NCBI GenBank assembly: GCA_913056365.1 | Contig: CAJXLT010000007.1 | Span: forward strand, 62,001 to 126,000 | Reading direction: 5' to 3' | DNA length: 64,000 nt | Source of the DNA: an uncultured Paenibacillaceae bacterium | GTDB lineage: Bacteria; Bacillota; Bacilli; Paenibacillales; K13 | Part shown: positions 46,674-56,005 of the stretch, one piece after another | How positions within the stretch are numbered: the stretch's first letter is position 1 | How the letters are laid out: every line of letters begins with the position of its first letter | Made by a program: the position numbers and the translations under genes | The notes under the pieces: model-generated | What the model was told of the DNA's origin: nothing | Database searches by the model: none | Seen by the model: the letters and a program-made list of their open reading frames with translations, nothing else

Positions 46674-47017
46674 AATCATCTCCTGTATAATCTTAGACTG
46701 ATTTGTTCATTATGCTGTGCCTTCCTACTGTTACAGTACCATAAACTTTGCAGTGGTACCAGAATGCACAACTACGCGGCAGCAAGTGCACGCGTAATTG
46801 ACCTACTGACTTGTACTATAGTATTACAATCTGTTTGAAAAAGCTGCAGAAGTCTTACAGCGGGGGTGAGTATTTAACAGGTGAAAAAGCAACTAAAGCA
46901 GCATTTGGGAGGATATGAGGAGATATGTAAGTTAAACTCTGTTAATTTCGTCTGTACTAAGCTTGCCCTATCTCTAGAGGTGTAATCCCACTTTATCAGG
47001 GGTGAGGATTTGATAAG

Positions 47018-47033
47018 TTCATGGTATCATGAA
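47018..47033. promoter_or_regulatory. Inverted repeat upstream of the ehu-like operon, candidate operator
   Basis: TTCATG-GTAT-CATGAA is a perfect palindrome 55 bases before the ehuB-like start. A looser pair, CTTTATCA/TGATAAG, lies just upstream (46991-47017). In the rest of the 410-base gap (46674-47087) I see no gene; a clear promoter could not be fixed. Confidence 0.4.
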
Positions 47034-47087
47034 ACAGGTATTTTAAGGGAAGTATAAAAGTAAATTACCGAAGGGAGTCGGAAAGAA

Positions 47088-48050
47088 TTGAAAAAATTAT
47101 TACTCATCGTATTTACGCTTGCGCTCGTGATTGCTCTAGCGGCATGTGGAAGTGAGGAGAATGCTGGGAACAACGGTACAACCGGTAATAACGGAGAGAA
47201 CACAGAAAACACCGGAGATACTACAGGAAACACTGGAGGCAGCGCTGAGGAAACAAAAGGTAATGGTACCTTGGACAAAGCTCTGGAGGATGGCGTTATT
47301 ACCATCGCTTATGCACAAGAGCCTCCGTACTCTTATATGGAAGATGATGAATTGAAGGGTGCGGCAGTGGAAATTGCCCGCGAGGTTTTCAAAGGAATTG
47401 GCATTGAAAAGATGGAACCTAAATTGACTAAATGGGAGCAACTCATTCCCGGCTTGAAGACAGGCGAGTTCGACGCGATCGTAGCCGGTATGGCGGTTAA
47501 GCCGGATCGTTGTGAACAGGTTGATTTCGGTGAGTTGGAAATCAAGTACGGTGAAGGTATTGTAGTACAGAAGGGTAATCCGCAGGATATTCACAGCTAT
47601 CAGGATATTGCGGATAACTCAGATGTGAAGGTAGCGGTGATGTCCGGTGCGACCGAGTATGATTTCTTGCTTGACGCAGGTGTCAGTGAGGATCAAATTC
47701 AGCTAGCTCCTTCGATTGCGGCTACACTTGATCTGGTCAAGACCGGCAGAGCGGATGTAACAACCGCTACAGAGATGACGGTTAAGAAGGCCATGGAATC
47801 GGTCGGTGGAGACGACTTGGAATACGTTCAAGACTTTGTACAACCTGATGTGGATGGGGTTCCAAGCTACGGCGCTGTAGCATTCAATGCGGATGCGGAT
47901 GCGCTTCGCGAAGCATACAATGCGGAATTGCAGAAACTGAAGGACAGCGGGAAAATCAAAGAAATCCTGTCATCGGATGCCCTGCCTTTCTGGGGAGAAG
48001 CCAATCTGGTCGATGAAGGTGTTACAACAGAGCAGCTTTGCCAAGGGTAA
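47088..48050 (+). CDS. Ectoine/amino-acid ABC transporter substrate-binding lipoprotein (EhuB-like)
   Basis: A 320-residue solute-binding protein. The lipobox LAAC puts the lipidated Cys at residue 20. A Gly/Asn/Thr-rich spacer (about 21-55) precedes the SBP_bac_3 domain. VITIAYAQEPPYSYMEDD, AGMAVKPDRCEQVDF, SYQDIADNSDVKVAV, LREAYNAELQKLKDSGKI and the end TTEQLCQG resemble EhuB of the ectoine/hydroxyectoine importer more than generic glutamine or arginine binders. The start is TTG, with AAGGGAG ten bases upstream. The operon continues with two permeases and an ATPase. The substrate call is from memory of EhuB motifs, and a polar amino acid is the alternative. Confidence 0.85.
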   Translation: MKKLLLIVFTLALVIALAACGSEENAGNNGTTGNNGENTENTGDTTGNTGGSAEETKGNGTLDKALEDGVITIAYAQEPPYSYMEDDELKGAAVEIAREVFKGIGIEKMEPKLTKWEQLIPGLKTGEFDAIVAGMAVKPDRCEQVDFGELEIKYGEGIVVQKGNPQDIHSYQDIADNSDVKVAVMSGATEYDFLLDAGVSEDQIQLAPSIAATLDLVKTGRADVTTATEMTVKKAMESVGGDDLEYVQDFVQPDVDGVPSYGAVAFNADADALREAYNAELQKLKDSGKIKEILSSDALPFWGEANLVDEGVTTEQLCQG

Positions 48051-48067
48051 AGCATAAAAAAAAGGGT

Positions 48068-48101
48068 AGAACAGGCACCCATTTAGGGTGTCTGTTCTTT
48101 G
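48068..48101 (+). terminator. Hairpin between substrate-binding and permease genes
   Basis: AGAACAGGCACCC pairs with GGGTGTCTGTTCT around ATTTA, followed by TTT. Such intercistronic hairpins often let the binding protein be made in excess of the membrane parts, by partial termination or by protecting the upstream mRNA. Confidence 0.7.
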
Positions 48102-48137
48102 ATAGAACGGAAAGGGTGATCTCTTATTAGCTCATCT

Positions 48138-48767
48138 TTGGATATCATGTTCATCTTGGCGAAAGGTCTGGACATCACGATTAAAGTATTAATTGGCTCT
48201 GCCGTATTCGGTTATTTAGTGGCTTTTGTAGCTGGGTTCGCGAGTCTCTCCAGATATGGGATTATTCGCAAAGTAACAGCCGTCTTTGTGGAGTTTTTCA
48301 GAGGCACTTCTTTGATTGTGCAATTGTTTTGGATCTATTTTGTACTGCCTCTACCAGATATATGGACAGGTATAGTTGCGATTAGTCTCAATTATGGCGC
48401 GTATATGTCGGAAATCGTTCGGGGCGCGATTGTAGCGGTCCCCAAAGGTCAGACGGAGGCTTCCGTTGCCTTGAACATGACTCCCTTTCAGCGCATGCGA
48501 TTAGTTATATTACCGCAGGCTGTGCGCATGATGCTTCCCGAGTTCGGGAACTATTTGATTCAGATGCTGAAGGCTACATCCCTCGTTTCCTTAATTGGAC
48601 TAGCCGACATTACCTTCCAGGCCGAATTACATCGCAGTGTAAACTTAAACCTTGGACTACAAATTTTCTTCTTGTTATTAGTGATGTATTTCCTGCTTGC
48701 GCTTCCTTTAATCGGCGTAACTCGTTGGCTTGAACGAATTTCCTCGAAAGGGGTGGCCAGCAGATGA
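48138..48767 (+). CDS. ABC transporter permease (EhuC-like)
   Basis: A 209-residue His/Glu/Gln/Arg-type permease with about five helices. The EAA loop reads GQTEASVALNMTPFQRMRLVILPQA (shortened: GQTEASVALNMTPFQRM), the contact point for the ATPase. Start choice is difficult. The TTG at 48138 has no good site. An ATT at 48126 is in frame and lies seven bases after AGGGTGA (48112-48118), so a rare ATT start adding four residues is possible. The last four bases overlap the second permease gene (ATGA), giving translational coupling. Confidence 0.85.
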   Translation: MDIMFILAKGLDITIKVLIGSAVFGYLVAFVAGFASLSRYGIIRKVTAVFVEFFRGTSLIVQLFWIYFVLPLPDIWTGIVAISLNYGAYMSEIVRGAIVAVPKGQTEASVALNMTPFQRMRLVILPQAVRMMLPEFGNYLIQMLKATSLVSLIGLADITFQAELHRSVNLNLGLQIFFLLLVMYFLLALPLIGVTRWLERISSKGVASR

Positions 48768-49483
48768 GGGACATTATAAATTTATGGGATTGGGACACGT
48801 TATTCGATGCGTTTCCTTCCATTTTTGCCGCAATGTGGCTGACGATAGGTTTAACGTTTGCCTGTTATGCGTTTGCGCTGGTATTTGGGATCGTATGGAC
48901 CGTGCTAAGACGGATTCCGATTAGACCGATTTATTGGCTTGTTACCTTTATTATGAATTTTATTCGTACCACGCCTCCGCTCGTCCAGCTAATCCTTATC
49001 TATGTCGGCTTGCCGGATGTGGGGATCATACTGGGCTCCATAACGGCCGCGATTTTGGGATTGGGCATTCACTTTAGCACCTACATCTCCGAAATTTATC
49101 GTTCCGGCATTGAGTCGGTATCGAAAGGGCAATGGGAAGCGGCCACGGCACTGAATTATACGAAATTCCAAAAGTGGACGAAAATTATTCTTCCGCAAGC
49201 GATCCCACCTGTAATTCCGATGCTGGGCAACTACTTGATCATTATGTTCAAGGAAGTTCCGCTGGCATCTGCTATTGGGGTGTCAGGGATGTTATTGATG
49301 GCGAATATATATGGTGCGAAACATTTGGAATACATTGAGCCGTTAACGATCGTTGCTTTCTTCTTCTTGTTGATGAGTTACCCGTCCTCACTGTTGATCA
49401 AGAGGCTTGAGAAGAAAATGAATCGCAGATTTGAGAAGAAAGTGGGCAGTTCAGATAATGGAAAGGAAGTGACCGCGTCTTGA
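48764..49483 (+). CDS. ABC transporter permease (EhuD-like)
   Basis: A 239-residue permease of the same family with about five helices. The EAA loop is SKGQWEAATALNYTKFQKW, and FIRTTPPLVQLILIY is the conserved region before it. The start overlaps the first permease and the stop overlaps the ATPase gene by four bases. The two permeases form the heterodimeric channel. The C terminus is basic and cytoplasmic. Confidence 0.9.
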   Translation: MRDIINLWDWDTLFDAFPSIFAAMWLTIGLTFACYAFALVFGIVWTVLRRIPIRPIYWLVTFIMNFIRTTPPLVQLILIYVGLPDVGIILGSITAAILGLGIHFSTYISEIYRSGIESVSKGQWEAATALNYTKFQKWTKIILPQAIPPVIPMLGNYLIIMFKEVPLASAIGVSGMLLMANIYGAKHLEYIEPLTIVAFFFLLMSYPSSLLIKRLEKKMNRRFEKKVGSSDNGKEVTAS

Positions 49484-50265
49484 CGGAACCGATTGTGAAA
49501 TATACGGATGTTCATAAATATTTTGGCGATCTGGAAGTGCTGAAGGGTATCGATCTTGAAGTGATGCCAGGTGAGAAATTATCCTTAATCGGACCTAGTG
49601 GATCAGGTAAAACGACGATTATCCGCATGTTGATGACACTGGAACAACCGACCTCCGGGGTCATCGAGGTAGAAGGTGAACCGTTATGGCACAAAGAAGT
49701 GAATGGTCAACTGGTTCCCGCGGATGAGAAGCATCTGCATAAAGTAAGAGGCAAGATCGGCATGGTGTTCCAACACTTTAACCTGTTTCCGCACATGACG
49801 ATTCTCAAAAATTGCACCTCGGCCCCAGTGAATGTATTGGGAATTTCTAAGGAAGAAGCTAAGGAACGCGCGGTGGAAATGTTGGAGAAAGTCGGATTGG
49901 CCGACAAGATGGACAACTATCCTGCCCAGCTTTCCGGGGGGCAGCAGCAGCGTGTCGCGATTGCCCGTGCACTCGTCATGCAGCCGAAAGTGATGTTGTT
50001 CGATGAAGCTACATCGGCATTGGATCCGGAAACGGTCGGGGAAGTATTGGAGATTATTAGAGATATCGCCAAGGAAGGGAAGATGGCGATGATTCTGGTC
50101 ACCCATGAGATGGAGTTCGCCCGTGACGTTTCGGATCGCATTGTATTCCTAGAGGATGGTGTATTGACAGAGCAAGGACCGCCAGAAGAAGTTCTCGGTA
50201 ACCCGAAGAGCGAACGGCTTAAGTCGTTCCTGGAACGGTTCATCCAAACCTCAACTTCAAATTAA
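49480..50265 (+). CDS. ABC transporter ATP-binding protein (EhuA-like)
   Basis: A 261-residue ATPase of the polar amino-acid uptake family. Walker A GPSGSGKTT (about 38-46), Q-loop VFQHFNLFPHMT, signature LSGGQQQRVAIARAL, Walker B VMLFDEATSALDPE and switch His in LVTHEMEFA. A short insertion (EPLWHKEVNGQLVPADEKH) after the first strand region is also found in EhuA-type proteins. TTG start overlapping the permease stop. It is the last gene of the operon, before the terminator at 50275-50304. Confidence 0.92.
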   Translation: MTEPIVKYTDVHKYFGDLEVLKGIDLEVMPGEKLSLIGPSGSGKTTIIRMLMTLEQPTSGVIEVEGEPLWHKEVNGQLVPADEKHLHKVRGKIGMVFQHFNLFPHMTILKNCTSAPVNVLGISKEEAKERAVEMLEKVGLADKMDNYPAQLSGGQQQRVAIARALVMQPKVMLFDEATSALDPETVGEVLEIIRDIAKEGKMAMILVTHEMEFARDVSDRIVFLEDGVLTEQGPPEEVLGNPKSERLKSFLERFIQTSTSN

Positions 50266-50274
50266 TTAAACATC

Positions 50275-50304
50275 AAAACCACCCATTTACACGGGTGGTT
50301 TTTT
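50275..50304 (+). terminator. Terminator of the ehu-like operon
   Basis: AAAACCACCC pairs with GGGTGGTTTT around ATTTACAC; six T follow. Confidence 0.9.
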
Positions 50305-50461
50305 CATTATGAGTAAGTGTTTAACAACCCCCACCTTCTAGGCAGATTGTTTCGGCTGATTCATCATCTGTCGAAAATGCACGATCGGTTGTGGTAAAAT
50401 GAGTTTGGTTTAATCCTGTATGTATCCATGCTTCCAGACTCGAAGGAGAATCATAACAACT

Positions 50462-52219
50462 ATGGATTTTTGGTTTACAGCGCCCACCCTCGCGATGGTA
50501 TTTTCTTCTCTATTAATTTGTCTTTTAATGGTCTATGCCTTTATATATCGACGGGAACGAGGCGTACGGTATTTCTTCTGGATATTGGTGTTTCGATTTA
50601 TTTATGTTTGGGCTGTTATATTAGAATGGAACAGCCATGACATGTCGGTAAAGTTATTTTTTCGTCATTTCGAGCAGACGTCACTCGTATGCATTGTGCC
50701 GCTTTTCGTGTATATCGCATTGGATTTGTATGGCAAGGACGAATGGCTGACGATAAGAAAAAAAATCATAGGTCTGTTCCCCTTCGCTTGTTGGGTGCTG
50801 TTGATCTGGACTGATCCATGGCTTCACGTTGTTCACCAAAGCGTGACGTTGGTCGATGGTCATCTCGAAACTGTCAAATCGGCATATACCGTCATGTTCA
50901 ATCTCTTCTGTTACGTGTTAATCGGGGGTAGTTACATATTTCTGTTTCGGTTCGCCCGCAGCATACAGCCGGATATTCGCAAAGCAGGAGTCTGGTTGCT
51001 TATCCTTGGATGCGGGCCTGTTCTCGTCGAAGTGATCAAGACATTTGTTCCCGGTGTATCATACTGGCTGATCCCGATTTCGGTGTATTGCGGTATCCTG
51101 GCCTTGGGGTTGTTTGGCATTGTTCTACGAAACAAACTGTTCATCAACGTACCGACGGCACGAAGTATCGTCATGGAAACGGTGCACGAAGGTATTTTGA
51201 TTACCAATATGCACGGCAAAGCGACAGACAGCAATCGATTGGCAGATCGTTTGTTTGCAAGCCAATGGGATCAAGGCGTGATCGGTGTTCGTGCAGACCG
51301 CCTAATGAAGCCTTGGCCAGACTGGTCTGCCGCCTGTCTGGCTATGGAAGAACGCAACTTAGAAATCAGCGCGACCGTGCAAGGCAGGCCGCGGGCTTAC
51401 ATCGTCAACGTATATCCATTTTATTCTCAACGCAATCGCAAGCTGGGTGCGATTTCCGTCATCGTGGATATTACCGAAAAGCAAAGCCATATTGAAGAAA
51501 TCGCCCGTTTGAATCAGTTTAGAGACCAGTTGCTTACGGCGATTTCACATGATATTCGCAATCCCCTTGCGATGCAGATCAATCTCGTGGAGCTGCTTGT
51601 GAAAGATATACGCGAATTTCGCGCAGAGCATATCGAATTGATATATGCATTAAGTGAGCAAACCCGTCTCAACTATGCTACTGTGGAAAACTTGCTGGAG
51701 TGGTTTCGTAATCAAAAGGATGAGGTGAGTCTGCATCCGGATTGGTTGAATGTGAGCGAGGTCGTGCAGGAAGCGTACCGCATGCTAACCATTAACATGG
51801 AAGTTAAGCAGATCGCCCTGAACATCGACGTGGATGAAACGCTGTACGTCTACGCCGACCGCGAAGCGCTCGTTCTTGTGATCCGCAATCTCCTGTCCAA
51901 TGCGATCAAGTTCTCTAACCGACGTGGTCGTGTACAGATTGAAGCAAACTGTGGACAGGGAATTCAGAAGATGGTGATCCGAGACGAAGGTGTTGGAATG
52001 AATGAAGAACAACTTCGCAAAGCATTGGATGAATGGCACTTCGAGACAACCACAGGGACCGAAGGTGAGAAAGGAACCGGTCTGGGTCTGGCCGTCAGCC
52101 GTCAACTATTACGTATGAGCGGGGGAGATTTGACCATTGACAGTCTTCCAGGCAAGGGCACGGCCTGTCATGTACATTTGCGAATGAGGTGGGGACATGA
52201 AAGTCATAATCATAGATGA
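50462..52219 (+). CDS. Histidine kinase with N-terminal 7TM sensor and PAS domain
   Basis: About 585 residues. Seven predicted helices (about 6-220) form a 7TM sensor like the histidine-kinase N-terminal 7TM family. A PAS-like domain (about 230-345) follows, then HisKA with the phospho-acceptor in ISHDIRNPLAMQINLVEL, and HATPase_c with NLLSNAIKFSN, DEGVGMNEEQL and GTGLGLAVSRQ. AAGGAG lies 13 bases before the ATG at 50462. It comes 160 bases after the ehu-like terminator and overlaps the damaged response-regulator gene by 23 bases, so it probably has lost its cognate partner. A link to the transporter is a guess from position. Confidence 0.88.
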   Translation: MDFWFTAPTLAMVFSSLLICLLMVYAFIYRRERGVRYFFWILVFRFIYVWAVILEWNSHDMSVKLFFRHFEQTSLVCIVPLFVYIALDLYGKDEWLTIRKKIIGLFPFACWVLLIWTDPWLHVVHQSVTLVDGHLETVKSAYTVMFNLFCYVLIGGSYIFLFRFARSIQPDIRKAGVWLLILGCGPVLVEVIKTFVPGVSYWLIPISVYCGILALGLFGIVLRNKLFINVPTARSIVMETVHEGILITNMHGKATDSNRLADRLFASQWDQGVIGVRADRLMKPWPDWSAACLAMEERNLEISATVQGRPRAYIVNVYPFYSQRNRKLGAISVIVDITEKQSHIEEIARLNQFRDQLLTAISHDIRNPLAMQINLVELLVKDIREFRAEHIELIYALSEQTRLNYATVENLLEWFRNQKDEVSLHPDWLNVSEVVQEAYRMLTINMEVKQIALNIDVDETLYVYADREALVLVIRNLLSNAIKFSNRRGRVQIEANCGQGIQKMVIRDEGVGMNEEQLRKALDEWHFETTTGTEGEKGTGLGLAVSRQLLRMSGGDLTIDSLPGKGTACHVHLRMRWGHESHNHR

Positions 52220-53329
52220 TGAGAAAGCATTCCACTTGGTGATGAACCGGCTATTAACGGAAATGGAAGGTGTGGAGGTCGTCGGCTGCTTTCAGCATCC
52301 AGAAGAGGCGATGAAGCAGATGTCGCATACAAAAGTTGATCTTGCTTTCATTGACATCGAGATCGGGCGTCAGAGCGGGCTGGATGTTGCTCGCGAACTC
52401 CGTTCGCTTTACACCGACTTGAATATGGTATTTGTCACCTCTCACAAGTGATATGCCCTTGACTCATTTGAATTTTATCCGCTTGATTATATGGTCAAAC
52501 CCGTCTCGCAGGAACGGCTGGAGAAGACCATCGCCAAAGCGAAGTCGCGTGCTGAGGCCAAGGAACCTCGGGATGATCAACCGCCAACAGCGCAGCTCCT
52601 GCAAGTCCAGCTTTGGGTCAGCTGGAAGTCGAAAGCCGTCAGCTCGGGTCCATACGTTGGATGTCGCAAAAAAGCAAGGAATTGTTTTGCTATCTGTTGA
52701 TCCATCGGGGACGCGATGTGTCGAAGGCGACGGTGATCGACCACGTTTTTCCCGATATGCCTTTCAAAAATGCCTCTTTATATCTCAATACAGCGCTCTA
52801 TCAACTCCGAATGGCGCTCGCACCACACGGTTATAAACATATTGCGATCAACTCGCAACGAAAATACCGACTCCTGTTCGAGCAGATGGACGTCGACTAT
52901 ATCAAGTTCGAGGACGCTGTCAAGGCGTTCACAGATGTTGTTCCGTGGGAGAAGATAGATGAGACTTTGGCATGCGAAGCCCTGTACACCGGGAGAATCT
53001 ACGAACACGCTGATTATGGATGGGCGGCCTCTGAGCAAGCCCGAACAGAACAGCTTCACACACAGTTGTGCAAAAAGCTCATTCGTCAGCTGCTGCACGG
53101 GCAACGCGCTGAGCATGCTGCGTCATTGGCTCATAAGTTGATCGCCCGCAATGAACTGGACGAGGATGCTCATTTGATGCTGGTGCAAAGTTATCTCGCA
53201 ATGAACGATACGGCGTCCGCCAAAAGGCACTACGCCCGATTTTCAGAAATCTATGAGGATGAACTCGGTCTTCCCTTGCCCCCCGCTGCATCGCAGATAT
53301 TCGCGCAGCTCCATTCTCGCCCTAAGTAG
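52197..53329 (+). pseudogene. Broken SARP/BTAD-type response regulator
   Basis: The receiver domain begins MKVIIIDDEKAFHLVM, with the phospho-Asp in LAFIDIEIGRQSG, and runs to FVTSHK, where an in-frame TGA (52449-52451) interrupts. The same frame goes on with YALDSFEFYPLDYMVKPVSQERL, which is the expected end of the receiver, so a codon such as GAT has probably become TGA. Near 52600-52612 the frame shifts: SFGQLEVESRQLG, the start of the transcriptional-activator domain, continues in another frame to 53329. The C-terminal part has the winged helix (KSKELFCYLLIHRGRDVSKA) and a BTAD region. A +1 insertion or 2-base deletion would explain the shift. Sequencing error at two sites is the alternative. 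Confidence 0.8.
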
Positions 53330-53461
53330 TGATAGTGCCGGGTAACACCTTTTCGTTTTTCATTTTCACTTCGTAAGCTCGTCAAACCCGTCTGCATAAA
53401 TGGCCAAGTACCCTCATAGACATGAACTAGTTATGAAATTAGCGGAAGAGGGGATGAGGGC

Positions 53462-54511
53462 ATGCGGAAAATCGCAGCAGCGGTAGTCTTGATCGTAGCG
53501 ATAACCGGCACATTGGCCGGCTGCGGCGGCACCAGGAGCGCAGAGGATGTGACGAATGGTGTGCTAAAGCAAGCGGAGGAGATGACCAGCTATCTGGCTG
53601 AGGGATCGATGGTGCTGCATACGGGCCAAGAACCGCAGACGTATGGCTTAGAGGTCTGGTATCAGACACCGCATTATTATCGAATTGCATTAATTAATCA
53701 GAAGAAGGACATTACCCAGATCGTGCTGCGCAACGATGACGGTGTGTTCGTGCTTACACCGCACTTGAAGAAGAGCTTCCGCTTCCAGAGCGATTGGCCG
53801 AACAAGCAAGGGCAGGTGTACTTGTATCAAACTTTGGCGGACAGCATTCAGCAAGACCCAGAGAAGCAATTTGTTGTAGATAAGGAAAGCAACGCGTATG
53901 TATTCGACGTGAAGGCCAATTATCCGAACAGCTCGCTGGCACGACAAAAAATATGGCTCGATCAAAAAAACTATGCCCCTCACCATGTGGAAATTTCTGA
54001 TGATCAAGGGCAAGCAGTTGTAGAAGTCCATTTCGAGCGGTTCGAGTTCAATGCCTCCTTCGATTCGGCCGACTTCGAGATGCAGAAGAACTTGACGAGC
54101 TGGGATATTCGCTCTATGACGGTGTCTGCCGATGTAGATGACGGTTCTGCGATAGTGGAGGAAGTGATGCCTACCTTCGCCGGTGTGATAGAGCCTGCTT
54201 ATATACCTGCCGGCGTGGAGCTGCTGGATAGACAGGAAGTGAAGCTCGGTGACGAATCCGCTATACGGCTCCGGTATCAAGGGGACTACAATTATATGTT
54301 GCTGGAATCAGCTCCGCAAGCGCAATCTGTTATGGCAGGTACGGGTGAACTCGTAGATCTTGGTTTTACGATTGGCGTGCTGGTCGGTGATAATGTTCGA
54401 ACTCTGCATTGGACATATGACGGTGTGGAATATCGATTGTCCAGTGAGGATCTGCCCCAGGAAGAGATGGAACGGGTTGCGCAATCCGTACAGGGGCAAT
54501 CTGCCAAGTAA
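53462..54511 (+). CDS. LolA-like/DUF4367 lipoprotein, YdcC-type sporulation protein
   Basis: A 349-residue lipoprotein. The lipobox LAGC puts the lipidated Cys at residue 21. A LolA-like beta domain (about 30-225) includes MVLHTGQEPQTYGLEVWYQT and QIVLRNDDGVFVLTPHLKK. A C-terminal region (about 235-345) resembles DUF4367: PAYIPAGVELLD and RYQGDYNYMLLES. B. subtilis YdcC is a sporulation protein of this layout, and lies directly upstream of alr, as here. It probably handles lipid or lipoprotein outside the membrane during sporulation; the exact role is unknown. Confidence 0.85.
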   Translation: MRKIAAAVVLIVAITGTLAGCGGTRSAEDVTNGVLKQAEEMTSYLAEGSMVLHTGQEPQTYGLEVWYQTPHYYRIALINQKKDITQIVLRNDDGVFVLTPHLKKSFRFQSDWPNKQGQVYLYQTLADSIQQDPEKQFVVDKESNAYVFDVKANYPNSSLARQKIWLDQKNYAPHHVEISDDQGQAVVEVHFERFEFNASFDSADFEMQKNLTSWDIRSMTVSADVDDGSAIVEEVMPTFAGVIEPAYIPAGVELLDRQEVKLGDESAIRLRYQGDYNYMLLESAPQAQSVMAGTGELVDLGFTIGVLVGDNVRTLHWTYDGVEYRLSSEDLPQEEMERVAQSVQGQSAK

Positions 54512-54593
54512 CGGCTAGGTCGCTTGACACTAATGAATATGGCCGGTTCGTGGCTGCAGGAATTACGCACGCTGCGGGCCGGCTTAGATTTCG

Positions 54594-54622
54594 TTGACAG
54601 CCGTTACGGAAGTGATTAACAT
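54594..54622 (+). promoter_or_regulatory. Sigma-A promoter of alr
   Basis: TTGACA (54594-54599), 17 bases, TAACAT (54617-54622). It lies 45 bases upstream of the alanine racemase start. Confidence 0.75.
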
Positions 54623-54666
54623 AGAGGGTATCGCATGCCTGACTAAGAATAAGAAGGTGAACGTGC

Positions 54667-55833
54667 ATGGACCCCTATTTTCGTCCAACACGGGTGGAAA
54701 TCTCACTTGATGCGCTCGAACATAATTTTATGGCATTCCGCCGGGCGCTTCCAGACAGCTTGAAGCTGATGGCAGCTGTGAAGGCGAACGCTTATGGACA
54801 TGGCGCCGTGGAAGTAGCAAGGGAAGCCATCAGATGCGGTGCGGATTACTTGGGAGTTGCCATTCTAGATGAAGCGATTGAATTGCGCAATGCCGGTATT
54901 AAGGCGCCGCTGTTAGTGCTGGGCTATTCGCCGCCTGAAGCGATTGATACGGCAGTCAAGCACGATATCACCTTGACCGTATATACGAATGAAATGCTAG
55001 AAGCTGTGGAACGCCGTCCGAATCGAACGGAGCCCTTGAAGATTCATATCAAAATTGACACCGGCATGGGGCGATTAGGATTGGTGGATGAAGAGGAAGC
55101 GATTCGCTTTATTTCACGCGCTATGCAGGCTGAGGGCGTAACGGTAGAAGGGCTGTTCACGCATTATGCGAAAGCGGATGAAGCAGATAAGCGCTATACG
55201 CGAATGCAGCATGAGCGTATGCAACGAATCGTTGCTCATTTCGAAGGTCGGGGTGTTCGCTTTCCGCTGCTGCACGCGGGCAACAGCGCTGTCGCCATCG
55301 ACACACCGGAGCTGTCCTTCAATATGATTCGGCTTGGAATTAGTCTGTATGGCTTGTATCCATCCGAAGAGGTGAATCGTACGACCATACAACTGGAACC
55401 GGTCATGAGCTTCAAGACAGGGGTAGTCATGGCGAAGAAGCTTCCGCCCGGTTCAGGAATCAGTTATGGCTGTGTCTATCGAACGGAGGAAGAAGAGCAA
55501 ATCGTGACATTGCCGGTCGGCTATGCAGACGGTTTTACCCGCATGCTGTCAGGGAGAGCACAGGTGCTAATACACGGCAAGCGACTGCCAGTTGTCGGAC
55601 GCATATGTATGGATCAATGCATGGTGAATGCATCCGAGCTTCCAGACCTGCGTATTGGCGAAGAGGCGGTGTTGATCGGCAAACAAGGGGATGCGTGTAT
55701 AACAGCGGATGAATTAGCTGATATACTAGGGACGATCAATTATGAGATTACGTGTATGGTAGCCAACCGAGTGCCCAAAGTATATGTACGCACCGGTAAA
55801 ACGGTGGCAGTTTCGAATCCGTTACTGCATTAA
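54667..55833 (+). CDS. alr: Alanine racemase
   Basis: A 388-residue PLP enzyme that makes D-alanine for peptidoglycan. The PLP lysine is in AVKANAYGHGAVEVA (about 38), the second catalytic Tyr is in GISYGCVYRTEEEE (about 268), and KIDTGMGRLG, HAGNSAVAI and GRICMDQCMVN are conserved. AAGGTG precedes the ATG. It has its own promoter and is followed by the EndoAI/EndoA genes, as in B. subtilis. Confidence 0.95.
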   Translation: MDPYFRPTRVEISLDALEHNFMAFRRALPDSLKLMAAVKANAYGHGAVEVAREAIRCGADYLGVAILDEAIELRNAGIKAPLLVLGYSPPEAIDTAVKHDITLTVYTNEMLEAVERRPNRTEPLKIHIKIDTGMGRLGLVDEEEAIRFISRAMQAEGVTVEGLFTHYAKADEADKRYTRMQHERMQRIVAHFEGRGVRFPLLHAGNSAVAIDTPELSFNMIRLGISLYGLYPSEEVNRTTIQLEPVMSFKTGVVMAKKLPPGSGISYGCVYRTEEEEQIVTLPVGYADGFTRMLSGRAQVLIHGKRLPVVGRICMDQCMVNASELPDLRIGEEAVLIGKQGDACITADELADILGTINYEITCMVANRVPKVYVRTGKTVAVSNPLLH

Positions 55834-56005
55834 ATTACCATGCAACATTTTTCATATTGTTGACAGGAGATAATAGCTTGGCATCGAATAGGATATATAC
55901 AGCATATTAGCTATACGGGAAGCATATATTCCATTGTATAAATTTTCAGCAGCAGCGACATACTGGTAATAATGGCTTCGGAATTGTAGTGGGGGTGCGA
56001 GATCG

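Noticed and set aside
46674-47087. Riboswitch or T-box leader upstream of the ehu-like operon
   Set aside because: The gap holds palindromes but no specifier/antiterminator or known aptamer pattern that I can recognise.
52449-52451. TGA read as selenocysteine in the response regulator
   Set aside because: No SECIS-like context, a receiver domain has no need of selenocysteine there, and a second lesion lies downstream. Decay or sequencing error is simpler.
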